From NCBI RefSeq assembly GCF_000715495.1, contig NZ_JNLX01000011.1, positions 1 to 40,648 on the forward strand: a stretch of DNA of 40,648 nucleotides. The letters run 5' to 3'. This DNA is from Hymenobacter sp. IS2118. GTDB taxonomy: Bacteria > Bacteroidota > Bacteroidia > Cytophagales > Hymenobacteraceae. The notes below the pieces were generated by a model. That model saw only the letters and a list, made by a program, of their open reading frames with translations, had not been told where the DNA came from and did no database searches. Shown one piece after another: positions 30,805-38,895 of the stretch. Positions within the stretch are counted from its first letter, which is position 1. Each line of letters starts with the position of its first letter. Both the position numbers and the translations under genes were made by a program.

Positions 30805-32133
30805 ATGCTGATATCCGTTTCCGTGGGGCCGCCCGCTTCACGTCTTTTTCATTGCCTCCGACTAGCCGGCGTGCTTTTAGGGTCGATTTCATTACTGAGT
30901 AGCTGCGGTTCCGAACCCGCCGATACCAAGTCCGGCAGTACCGGCGTAAAAGCGCCACCGGCCGCTGCCGCGCCCGAAGCCGCGCCGCTCCGGGTTAATG
31001 TCTTTCTGGAATATTCGGGGGGCATGAAGGGCTTTGTGCCCCGCGGCGGTGCCGACAAGCCGGCCACCGAGTTCCAGCAGCGCATCGGCGCGCTCATCAC
31101 CGAAACCCAGGTGAGCGGGGTCATTGCCGACCGCAAGTATTACCTCTGCGAAAACGCGGCGCCTCGCGCGGTGCCGTTTCAGCAGCTGCGCGACGTGGTG
31201 CAGGGCGAAGTGAACCAGGCCGCCCTGGGCACGGAGCTGCCGCAGATGCTGGAAGGCATCCTCAACATGCCGCAGGCCACGCAGCAGGTAAGCGTGGTGA
31301 TTTCCGACTTCATCTACGGCCCGGCGCGCAAGTCCGACTTCTCGCAGCTGCCAAACCTGATACGCACCTCCATTGCGCCCGTGAGCCAGAAGCAGCTGGC
31401 CGTAGCCGTGTTCGGCGAAACCTCGCGCTTCTACGGTACCTACCACCCGGCCGTGAAGACCCCCGTGGCCAAGCGCACCCTCAACGGCGAGAAGGTGCCC
31501 TATTACGTGTGGGTGATTGGGCCGCCCGCGTTGGTGGCGCGCTACACGGCCGAAGTGTTTAAGAATGCCCCGGCCCAGCAGGCGTTTTTCGGGTTAAAAA
31601 CTGATACGCCCGCCTTCGCGCCCTTGCTTACTAAGCTCACCGACCCAAAATTAAAATCGAGCGGCGGCACGGTGTACGCTGAAAACAACGGCCTGACCCT
31701 GAACCCCTCCGACGACCCGGTAGACTTCTCGGTTGGGGTAAATTTGCAGGAATTGCCTGCGGCGTGGCAGAAACCCGCATTTTTGGCCCAACATATGCGG
31801 GTGCGCCTCCCCAACGGCGCGGCTTCGGTGCTGCCGAACTCGGTGCGCTTGCTCACCGACGACGAGCGGAGTGGCCAGCCGGTGCTGGCGCCTTACACCC
31901 ACGTGATGCGCCTGCGGGTAAGCAAACTGGCAGCCCCCACCGCCACGCTCAGCCTGACGCTGCCCGCCCCGGAAACGCCGGAATGGGTAGCCGCCTGGTC
32001 GACCACCAACGACAATACCCCGGCCCCGCGCACGTTCGGCCTCGACCAGATTCTGGCCGGCGTGCGGCAATCGTATCCTAGCCCGCTGCCAGCCGTATTT
32101 ACGGTTCAGCTTTCCCTCAAAAACGATAAATAA
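30805..32133 (+). CDS. lipoprotein with von Willebrand A-like domain (cluster gene 1)
   Basis: A 442-residue predicted lipoprotein. The signal peptide ends SISLLSSC at about residue 34. After a low-complexity linker a vWA-like Rossmann domain starts at about residue 64 with VNVFLEYSGGMKGFVP, which aligns with the metal-site motif DxSxS of vWA proteins but has Glu for the first Asp and Gly for the second Ser. A later strand ends in Asp (VSVVISDFIYG), as at the other metal-site position. The C-terminal 200 residues look like a beta-rich second domain (FSVGVNLQELP...LRLRVSKLAAPTATLSLTLP). It would sit at the outer face of the inner membrane or on the outer membrane. First gene of the cluster; 16 bases to the next. 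Confidence 0.65.
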   Translation: MLISVSVGPPASRLFHCLRLAGVLLGSISLLSSCGSEPADTKSGSTGVKAPPAAAAPEAAPLRVNVFLEYSGGMKGFVPRGGADKPATEFQQRIGALITETQVSGVIADRKYYLCENAAPRAVPFQQLRDVVQGEVNQAALGTELPQMLEGILNMPQATQQVSVVISDFIYGPARKSDFSQLPNLIRTSIAPVSQKQLAVAVFGETSRFYGTYHPAVKTPVAKRTLNGEKVPYYVWVIGPPALVARYTAEVFKNAPAQQAFFGLKTDTPAFAPLLTKLTDPKLKSSGGTVYAENNGLTLNPSDDPVDFSVGVNLQELPAAWQKPAFLAQHMRVRLPNGAASVLPNSVRLLTDDERSGQPVLAPYTHVMRLRVSKLAAPTATLSLTLPAPETPEWVAAWSTTNDNTPAPRTFGLDQILAGVRQSYPSPLPAVFTVQLSLKNDK

Positions 32134-32149
32134 CCCGCTTGCTTTCCCT

Positions 32150-32560
32150 ATGCAAACCTTCTTCACCAGCCTGTACTCGGCCCTGATTTCCATCTTTCAA
32201 AGCCAGCGCCCGGCCGATTATGGTTTGTATAAAACGGACCTGTTTTCGCTCGTTGGGTGGAGCACGCTGGGCGTGGCCCTGCTGCTGGTGGTGGTGTTTT
32301 ATTACGTGTTCAATTCGGCCCTGCGCACCGGCATGTTCCGGACCACGCACTGGGTCCTGACGTTGGCCCTGGCCGCGGGCCTTGGCACGCTGCTGGCCAA
32401 CACGCTCAGCAAAAGCCACGGTGCGGAAGGCAGCAGCTACCTCGGCTACTTCATGGTGGTAAACCTATTGGTGGCCGCGTTGTGGTTCCTATTGTTCTCG
32501 GTGCTCTTCAAGCGGTGGAGTACGTATGCGCGCACCACGCCGTTTGTGGGGCCATTTTAA
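32150..32560 (+). CDS. three-helix integral membrane protein (cluster gene 2)
   Basis: A 136-residue protein with three clear membrane helices: STLGVALLLVVVFYYVF (about 37-55), TTHWVLTLALAAGLGTLLA (about 64-83) and YLGYFMVVNLLVAALWFLLF (about 95-118). The N-terminal 30 residues are amphipathic. There is no recognised family and no charged residue inside the helices. It starts 16 bases after the lipoprotein gene and is probably a membrane anchor or scaffold of the complex. Confidence 0.7.
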   Translation: MQTFFTSLYSALISIFQSQRPADYGLYKTDLFSLVGWSTLGVALLLVVVFYYVFNSALRTGMFRTTHWVLTLALAAGLGTLLANTLSKSHGAEGSSYLGYFMVVNLLVAALWFLLFSVLFKRWSTYARTTPFVGPF

Positions 32561-32564
32561 GACG

Positions 32565-32700
32565 GAACCTCACCCCCAGCCCCTCTCCAAAAGAGAGGGG
32601 AGCCTGATGATTTTTGGGCGGTGATTTTGAAATTATCTATAGAAACGACCCCGCCGCCGTGGCTCCCCTCTCTTTTGGAGAGGGGCCGGGGGTGAGGTTC
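32565..32700. repeat. large palindromic repeat inside the cluster, copy A
   Basis: The left arm 32565-32604 (begins GAACCTCACCCCCAGCCCC) and right arm 32661-32700 (ends CCGGGGGTGAGGTTC) are 40-base inverted copies with a single mismatch, separated by 56 bases. Each arm contains its own palindrome CCCCTCT...AGAGGGG. It lies between genes 2 and 3 of the cluster. A related element is at 34215-34363. Confidence 0.88.
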
Positions 32701-32717
32701 TCACGTTAGAACAAACA

Positions 32718-34196
32718 ATGCCTAAACTCTTCATCTTCGCCGTGGGCGGCACCGGGGCCCGCGTGCTGCGTTCGCTCACCATGCTGCTTGCCTCGGGCGT
32801 GCGCATCCCAAATTGCGACCAGGTGGTTCCCGTTCTTATTGACCCGGATACCCAGAACGGCGACGTGACCCGCACCGTGGCCCTGCTCAAGCGCTATGCC
32901 CGCATTCACGAGGCCTTGTACGGCGACGGCCAAAAGGAAAAAGCGGGCTTTTTCAGCCAGCCCCTGAACACGCTGGCCCACCTCAACACTGGGGGCTCGG
33001 AGGAGCTGCGCGACTCGTTCGTGTACGACTTTGGGGGCATCAGCCAGCCGTTTCGGGATTATTTGAAATACAACGACCTGTCCGTGGAAAGTCAGGGACT
33101 GGTCGACCTGCTCTTCACGCAGGACAGCCTCGCGGCCAACCTCGACGTGGGTTTCCGCGGCTCGCCCAACGTGGGCTCGGTGGTGTTGAACGCCGTGGTG
33201 CAGTCCAAGGAAATGCGCTACCTCGCCCAAAGCCTGCAGGACGGCGACCGCGCCTTTTTCATTAGCTCGATTTTTGGCGGTACCGGCGCGGCCGGCTTTC
33301 CGCTACTGGTGAAGAACCTACGCGACGGCAACTCGCAGCTGGCCCACCCCGAAGTGCGCCGCCGCATGAAAGCCGGCGCGCTGGTGATGCTACCCTACTT
33401 CAAGCTGCAGGAGCCTTCGGTGGACGAGAAAGCCGCCGGCCAGGACTTCATCGACTCCAATACCTTCATTACGAAGACCAAAACGGCCCTGTCGTACTAC
33501 GCCGACAACCTGCAGGGCCTGGAGTCCATGTACTACCTCGGCGACCAGCCGGGCCAGCCGCTGGCCAACCACCCCGGCCGGGCAGAGCAGCGCAACCAGG
33601 CGCACCTGCTGGAGCTGCTGGGCGCCCTGGCGGTGCCGCATTTCATGGAAGTGCCCGATAACCAGCTCGACGCCGGCCAGCCGCTTTACCACGAGTTTGG
33701 CCTGAAAGCCGACAGCCCGGAAATTGACTTTGGCCAACTGCCCCCCGACCTGCGCCAGGAAGTAGCCCGTCCGCTGATTCAGCTGCACTACTTTGCCCGC
33801 TACTTCCTCAAGCACACGCCCGACGACGCCAAGGCGCCCTACTACGAAGCCGGCGACCTGGCCGCCCAGCTGCGCAACAACCGCTCCCTGCGCGAGCTGA
33901 ATGACTTTTTTGGCGACTACAACGAATGGATTCGCGAGCTGGGCGTGAACCAGCGCCGCTACACCGCCATCCGCGCCGAGGAGATGGACTTCAACAAAAT
34001 GGTGACCGACAAAACGGTGGAAACCGGCATTTTCAGCAAAGGCATTACGCCCGGCTACTTCCGCGACGAGTTGACCAAGGCCGTGGGCAAAGCCACGCTC
34101 AGCAACCCCACCGAGAACGAGGCCCTGCGTTGGGTGGTGAAGGCCTTTGAGGAGGCTACGAGCGAGATTCTGGACAAGAAGCTGCAGTATTCCTAA
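32718..34196 (+). CDS. tubulin/FtsZ-superfamily protein (cluster gene 3)
   Basis: A 492-residue cytoplasmic protein. The N-terminus MPKLFIFAVGGTGARVLRSL has the first-strand glycine motif of the FtsZ/tubulin fold. At about residues 183-195 SSIFGGTGAAGFP matches the tubulin signature GGGTGxG, with Phe for the first Gly. Between them lies VPVLIDPDTQNGD, a strand with acidic residues where the base-binding loop would be. The C-terminal 250 residues are helical with no known domain. It resembles the non-FtsZ tubulin-like families (Pfam Tubulin_2 type) found in operons with membrane and vWA proteins rather than cell-division FtsZ. It would bind GTP and might polymerise. Flanked by palindromic repeats on both sides. 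Confidence 0.75.
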   Translation: MPKLFIFAVGGTGARVLRSLTMLLASGVRIPNCDQVVPVLIDPDTQNGDVTRTVALLKRYARIHEALYGDGQKEKAGFFSQPLNTLAHLNTGGSEELRDSFVYDFGGISQPFRDYLKYNDLSVESQGLVDLLFTQDSLAANLDVGFRGSPNVGSVVLNAVVQSKEMRYLAQSLQDGDRAFFISSIFGGTGAAGFPLLVKNLRDGNSQLAHPEVRRRMKAGALVMLPYFKLQEPSVDEKAAGQDFIDSNTFITKTKTALSYYADNLQGLESMYYLGDQPGQPLANHPGRAEQRNQAHLLELLGALAVPHFMEVPDNQLDAGQPLYHEFGLKADSPEIDFGQLPPDLRQEVARPLIQLHYFARYFLKHTPDDAKAPYYEAGDLAAQLRNNRSLRELNDFFGDYNEWIRELGVNQRRYTAIRAEEMDFNKMVTDKTVETGIFSKGITPGYFRDELTKAVGKATLSNPTENEALRWVVKAFEEATSEILDKKLQYS

Positions 34197-34214
34197 CGGT
34201 TCATATCACGAGAC

Positions 34215-34363
34215 CCCTCCGGGGCCAGCCCCCTCTCCCGCGGAGAGGGGGAGCCTGGCGTTATTCTTTCCGAAAATCAATTTGAAACGACATTAGAGGC
34301 GCTTACAGTTAGTCAATTTCTCTCTCGGCTCCCCTCTCCACGGGAGAGGGGCCGGGGGTGAGG
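34215..34363. repeat. palindromic repeat inside the cluster, copy B
   Basis: The left arm (34213-34255, CCCCTCTCCCGCGGAGAGGG) and right arm (GGCTCCCCTCTCCACGGGAG from 34327) are imperfect inverted copies. The right end CCGGGGGTGAGG equals the right arm of the copy at 32661-32700, so both are members of one family. It lies between genes 3 and 4 of the cluster. Confidence 0.8.
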
Positions 34364-34394
34364 TGAGCCGGCCGCGCCTCTCTCAACAACACAC

Positions 34395-37300
34395 ATGGCT
34401 AAAATCCTGCGTTTGCACGATACCGGTTCCAGCACCCACGAGGGCTGGGGCCCGACTGGTAAAATTGGTCCCCACGAGGTGGAGCGGCTGATGGACCCGC
34501 AAGGCGGCCGGGCGGCTAAGGTGGCGGTATCCATCCCGTCGCCCTTTGCCCGGATGCACCTGGTGGAAACGGCCCTTCGCTTTGTGGGCCAGGGCGGCAC
34601 GCACCAGGATTCGGTGTACCACCAGCTGGTGAGCCACTTCTGGGACGTGTGGGAAATGGTGTTTAACTACCACCAGCGCAAGCTGGCCAGCCAGCGCCTG
34701 CAAATTCGGGCCTGGCGCAAGGACGAGGAGCTGGCCAAGCTGCGCGCCAACCCCGGCACCCGCCCCCTGGCCGACGTGCTGAGCCTGTACCTCGACGGCC
34801 GCTTCGCGAAGCTGACCGAGATGCACCTGATTTATTTCCCCGGCGCCAACGGCGTGCCCCAGCTCATTGGCGGTACCTCGCCGCTCACGCTGTTTTTCCC
34901 GGCGCCCAACGTGAAGCCCCTGCCCGTGCAGCGGCCCCAGGGCGGGGGCTATTATTTCGATAACCAATACGTGGCGCTGGCCAGCCGCGAGGCGGCATTC
35001 CGCGACTTCGTGTACCAGCAGTTTGTGGGCGACCCGGCCCTGATGGCCCTGGCCCCGCTGGTGCGCGATACCCTCGACCGCGGTATTTTGCAGAAGTGGG
35101 CCATGGAAGGCAGCGCCAACCTCGGCAACTTCCCCGTGCTCACCGATGGCTCCAACAACCAGATTGACGTGGCCGGCGTGCTGCTGCGCGTGCGCCCCGA
35201 CGAGGGCACCGTGCGCAATTCCGACCTGTTTATCCGGCCCAGCCGGCCCGGTGTGGCTGGCCCGCTGCCTATAGTGCTGCGCCCCGGCCTGAAGGCGGTG
35301 GGCAAGCGCTACTTCAACGAAACGATGTTTGCCGACAGTGGCGCCACTATTCCGGCCTCCGACCCGCGCCCGCTGAAGGAGCGGACGCTGCCCGGCCCGG
35401 AGCTGCCCTACCCGTACCTCACAGTGAACGACCTGCTGGAAGAAACCCTGCTCACCGTGCCTTACGAGGTGGATGAGACGCGTTTCCACTGCGGAAATTT
35501 GAAAATCACGGCTGGTTTCAAGCCCAGCACCTGGCCGCTGCTGCCCATCAAGCCCGCTTATTTCGACTACTTCTCGGCCCAGGATTTGGCCGAGCACCTG
35601 AGCCTGGAGCTGGACCCGGCCTGCGTGCGCGTGAAGCTGCGCGTGCCCGTGAGCGGCGGCGACTTCGTGGACTTTGAGCGGGCCTACTACCCCAACCCGC
35701 AGGGCGACAACGTGGGTCGCCTGCTGGTGACCAACGTGGCCCTGTCCATCTTCCCCTTCGTGAAGGTGGCCGATGCGCCGCAGTACAACGACTTCTACAA
35801 AGTCATGCTGGTGGATGCCAACAACATCGACCCGAGCATGGTGACCAAGAAAGTTGACTTGAAATTCTGGGTCGATGGCCGCCCGCTGGGCGAAACCGGC
35901 ACCGGGCAGAGCGCCACCCGCTACGAGCGCACGCACAAGACCGGCCAGGACGAAGGTAGCACCTACTTCGAGGTGCGTGGCACCCATTTCGACTACCTGG
36001 AAGTGCTGAACCCCGCCCCGGCGGCTGGCGCGGCCTTGGTCATTCCGCGCTGGCCCGAGGTACGGCAGGGCACCAAGGAATTCCGGTTTGCCATCGACTT
36101 TGGCACCACCAACACCCACGTGGCCATGCAGGACAGCCCCGGCCAGGAGCCCAAGCCGTTCAGCTTTGGCCTGACCGACACGCCCGTGGCCCTGCTGAAA
36201 AAAGCCACCAACGAGCCCGACCGCAGCGCCTACGAGCGCCTGTACCGTGGCATCGACGACGACCCGGCCAACTTCGTGCAAATCAAGCGCTGGCAGCAGT
36301 ACCAGGAGCGCGAGTTTGTGCCGCCTATTATTGGTCAGGACAGCTCGCCGTATGCCTTCCCGGCCCGTACGGCCACGTACGAAGCGCCCAACTACGCCAC
36401 TCAGGAGCTGAGCGTGCTGGGCAACATCAACGTGGCCTTCGGCATCATCACCGAAGAGCAGCGCCGGCCCAACTACCACACCAACCTGAAGTGGGACAAC
36501 AGCCTGAACCAGGCCAGCACCAACCGCGTGCGGGCTTTTTTCCAGGAAATCCTGCTGCTGTGCCGGGCCAAAGCGGCCATGAACGGCGCTAATCTGAGCG
36601 CCACACAAATCACGTGGTTTGCCCCGCTCAGCTTCTCTACCTACCAGCGCAACCTGTACCAGCGCGAGTGGGACACGCTGTTTCACAGCATCTTCCACAC
36701 CACCAACTCCATGCCCTGCATGGTGGAAAGCACGGCGCCGTACTACTACCTCACCCGGCGCAATATTGTGACGCTGGGGCCGGGCGAAAACGCGGCCTTC
36801 ATCGACATTGGCGGTGGGACCACAGACGTACTGCTGTATGCCGACCGTAAACCGGTGCTCAGCACCTCGTTCCGCTTTGCCGGCAACGACCTGTGGGGCG
36901 ACGGCGGCGCCGAAGTGCGTGGCGCTAAAGACAACGGCTTGGTGCGCTTCGGTGTGGCCGGGGTGCAGAGCGCGGTACTCTCGCCCGCTGCCCGCCGGGC
37001 CCGCGAATACGTACTGGTGGCCGAAGGAACCGACAATTTCGGCTCCGAGGACGTGGCCAGCTTCCTGTTCAGCTATGACCAGCTGCTGGGCTTCAGCGAG
37101 CGGCTGCTGCGGGCCGAGCACCTGCGCGTGCTGTTCTACCTGCACTTCGGCACGCTGATTTACCACGTGGCGCAGGTGACTGTGGCCAACGGCCAGCAGC
37201 TGCCGCGCTACTTGTGCTTCACGGGGCGCGGCAGCCTCTACGTGCGCCTGCTAGCGGCGGGTTCCAACCTGCAGCCGGTGGAAAAGCTGGCCCGCCTCAT

Positions 37301-37802
37301 CATGGAAAAAGCCACCGGCCAGACCGTACCGGCCGATTTCCGCATCAAGCTCGCCGACGACCCCAAGCAAACCACCGCCAACGGCGGCGTGCTGGCCACC
37401 GGCCAGATGCCGCAGGACCCGCCGCTGGTACGCCCAGTGGGCATACTGCCGGATGTTGAAAACCTACAGGCCGACCAGGGCGAACACCATTTGGAGGCAG
37501 CGGCCGTGACCGACGAAATCAAGCAAGCCGTTTTGAACAACGCCCGCGCCTGCCTGAAACTGCTGCTCGAAGACCCCGAAGTGAAGCGCCTGCAAGCTGA
37601 CCTGGGCGTGAAAAACGACCCCGGCCTGGTAATGGGCACGCTGGAGCGCCACCTCGGTGACTCCTTTAACCTATACCGGCAGCAGTACGCCGACGTATTG
37701 CGTGATGGCGATACCATTCCCGAAACGCTGTTTTTCCTGCCCTTCAAAAACGCCCTGTATGAGCTATCCAAGGTGCTTCATGATGCGCAGCCGCTTAATT
37801 AG
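34395..37802 (+). CDS. large protein with C-terminal actin/Hsp70-type ATPase domain (cluster gene 4)
   Basis: An 1135-residue soluble protein. The first 550 or so residues have no recognised family (they begin MAKILRLHDTGSSTHEGWG and include SIPSPFARM). The C-terminal half is an actin/Hsp70/ASKHA ATPase domain. Phosphate 1 is FAIDFGTTNTHVAMQ at about residues 565-579, phosphate 2 is AAFIDIGGGTTDVLLYAD at about 800-817, and the adenosine motif is CFTGRGSLYVRLL at about 940. About 230 residues between the phosphate loops would hold the inserted subdomain. No Hsp70 substrate-binding domain follows. It could act as an ATP-driven switch or filament. The next gene overlaps its end by 23 bases, implying tight co-translation. 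Confidence 0.8.
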   Translation: MAKILRLHDTGSSTHEGWGPTGKIGPHEVERLMDPQGGRAAKVAVSIPSPFARMHLVETALRFVGQGGTHQDSVYHQLVSHFWDVWEMVFNYHQRKLASQRLQIRAWRKDEELAKLRANPGTRPLADVLSLYLDGRFAKLTEMHLIYFPGANGVPQLIGGTSPLTLFFPAPNVKPLPVQRPQGGGYYFDNQYVALASREAAFRDFVYQQFVGDPALMALAPLVRDTLDRGILQKWAMEGSANLGNFPVLTDGSNNQIDVAGVLLRVRPDEGTVRNSDLFIRPSRPGVAGPLPIVLRPGLKAVGKRYFNETMFADSGATIPASDPRPLKERTLPGPELPYPYLTVNDLLEETLLTVPYEVDETRFHCGNLKITAGFKPSTWPLLPIKPAYFDYFSAQDLAEHLSLELDPACVRVKLRVPVSGGDFVDFERAYYPNPQGDNVGRLLVTNVALSIFPFVKVADAPQYNDFYKVMLVDANNIDPSMVTKKVDLKFWVDGRPLGETGTGQSATRYERTHKTGQDEGSTYFEVRGTHFDYLEVLNPAPAAGAALVIPRWPEVRQGTKEFRFAIDFGTTNTHVAMQDSPGQEPKPFSFGLTDTPVALLKKATNEPDRSAYERLYRGIDDDPANFVQIKRWQQYQEREFVPPIIGQDSSPYAFPARTATYEAPNYATQELSVLGNINVAFGIITEEQRRPNYHTNLKWDNSLNQASTNRVRAFFQEILLLCRAKAAMNGANLSATQITWFAPLSFSTYQRNLYQREWDTLFHSIFHTTNSMPCMVESTAPYYYLTRRNIVTLGPGENAAFIDIGGGTTDVLLYADRKPVLSTSFRFAGNDLWGDGGAEVRGAKDNGLVRFGVAGVQSAVLSPAARRAREYVLVAEGTDNFGSEDVASFLFSYDQLLGFSERLLRAEHLRVLFYLHFGTLIYHVAQVTVANGQQLPRYLCFTGRGSLYVRLLAAGSNLQPVEKLARLIMEKATGQTVPADFRIKLADDPKQTTANGGVLATGQMPQDPPLVRPVGILPDVENLQADQGEHHLEAAAVTDEIKQAVLNNARACLKLLLEDPEVKRLQADLGVKNDPGLVMGTLERHLGDSFNLYRQQYADVLRDGDTIPETLFFLPFKNALYELSKVLHDAQPLN

Positions 37803-38865
37803 TCAGTTTGACCGGGGGAATTGGCTCCGGCTGGCCGGCTTCCTGCGCAAGGGGAGCCGGCCGCTGCTGCTACTCGCCCTGCTGCTGATGCTGGGCAGTG
37901 GGCCCGAGGCGGGAGCGCAGCCAGCCGCCGGACCCGGTGCGCTTCGTGCCGCTCCCGACTCGGCGGCCACCGTTGCCAAACCGGCCTCGGACCTGACCAC
38001 GGTGTGGGCGGTGCTGGCGGGTGTGGGCATTGGGGTGCTGGGAGCCTGGCTCTGGGCCCGACGTTCGAAACCGACTGCGGCGGCAACTGCGGTGGTGCTT
38101 CCCGCTTCGGAAATTCAATCCTGGCCTGTGCAGCGGAAACCGGCCGAAAACGTGCCCAAAGCTCCTCCGCAAACTACAGTTCCTGCCGCGCCAGCGCCGG
38201 CCGTGCCGAAGCTGCCCGCCGCCGTGAACTCGGGCAAGCCGGCCGCTTCTCAGTCGATGCGCGAAATGCAGGGGGCAGTTGCAAAGCCTGCTGGCAAAGG
38301 GGCGGGAGCGAGCAAAAAGAACAAGACGAATTTTAACTCCCGTAGCTCTGCGCCGACCAACCCGCCGGCGGCATCGGGCCCCAAAACTGCTATGAACCCA
38401 ACCCCACTACCCCTGCCGCCCACTGACGAACCTGATTCCATACAAACCGGGCAGACTGTGGAATGGCCGGCCCCGACTTCGACACCGCCCGCCATTGAGG
38501 AGCTGATTGATGCCAGCGCCGCCCCGGCGCCCGCTGCTTCCAACGGCCCTATTCATTACTACGCCCCGGCCCCTGACGTGCCCAGCATCGAACACCGCAA
38601 GCTCAGCCCCAACCCGCTGCCCCAGATGCCGCTGCTCATCACCCTGGCGCACGCTGGGGCGGGCACTGCGCAGTACGCATTTAGCCCGCAGGCCGACCAG
38701 TCGCGCATCATCGGCAACGGGGTGCGCGAGCTGAAGGAGTTTTTTGCCTTTGAGCTGCCGCCCACCGAGCAGTTCACCACCATCACCAACCTGGCGGCGG
38801 GCAAGCTCGAAAAGCGCGAAGACACGTGGCACGTGGTGGAAAAAGCCGAAATTGCCCTGCGTTAG
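37780..38865 (+). CDS. membrane protein with Pro/Ala-rich linker (cluster gene 5)
   Basis: A 361-residue protein. A hydrophobic segment (LLLLALLLMLGSGPEAGAQ, about residues 28-46) looks like a signal peptide. A second one, TTVWAVLAGVGIGVLGAWLW (about 73-92), is followed by positive charges (ARRSK), so the rest is probably cytoplasmic. Residues about 95-270 are a Pro, Ala, Ser and Lys-rich linker. A C-terminal domain of about 90 residues (LLITLAHAG...GNGVRELKEFFAFELP...) has no known family. The start ATG at 37780 (or 37783) overlaps gene 4 by 23 bases and has AAGGTG upstream. The long linker suggests a flexible tether between the membrane and the cytoplasmic partners. Confidence 0.7.
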   Translation: MMRSRLISQFDRGNWLRLAGFLRKGSRPLLLLALLLMLGSGPEAGAQPAAGPGALRAAPDSAATVAKPASDLTTVWAVLAGVGIGVLGAWLWARRSKPTAAATAVVLPASEIQSWPVQRKPAENVPKAPPQTTVPAAPAPAVPKLPAAVNSGKPAASQSMREMQGAVAKPAGKGAGASKKNKTNFNSRSSAPTNPPAASGPKTAMNPTPLPLPPTDEPDSIQTGQTVEWPAPTSTPPAIEELIDASAAPAPAASNGPIHYYAPAPDVPSIEHRKLSPNPLPQMPLLITLAHAGAGTAQYAFSPQADQSRIIGNGVRELKEFFAFELPPTEQFTTITNLAAGKLEKREDTWHVVEKAEIALR

Positions 38866-38895
38866 GCACTTCGGATAGTATTTGAAAAAGCAGCT

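Noticed and set aside
32565..32700. Palindrome considered as an insertion sequence or CRISPR unit
   Set aside because: Only two long arms with no transposase between them and no regularly spaced short repeats, so it is a simple dispersed palindrome.
34383..37166. Long minus-strand open frame across the ATPase gene (about 927 codons)
   Set aside because: Antisense shadow: His/Gln/Val/Gly-rich without motifs, and the plus strand carries all three actin-fold nucleotide motifs.
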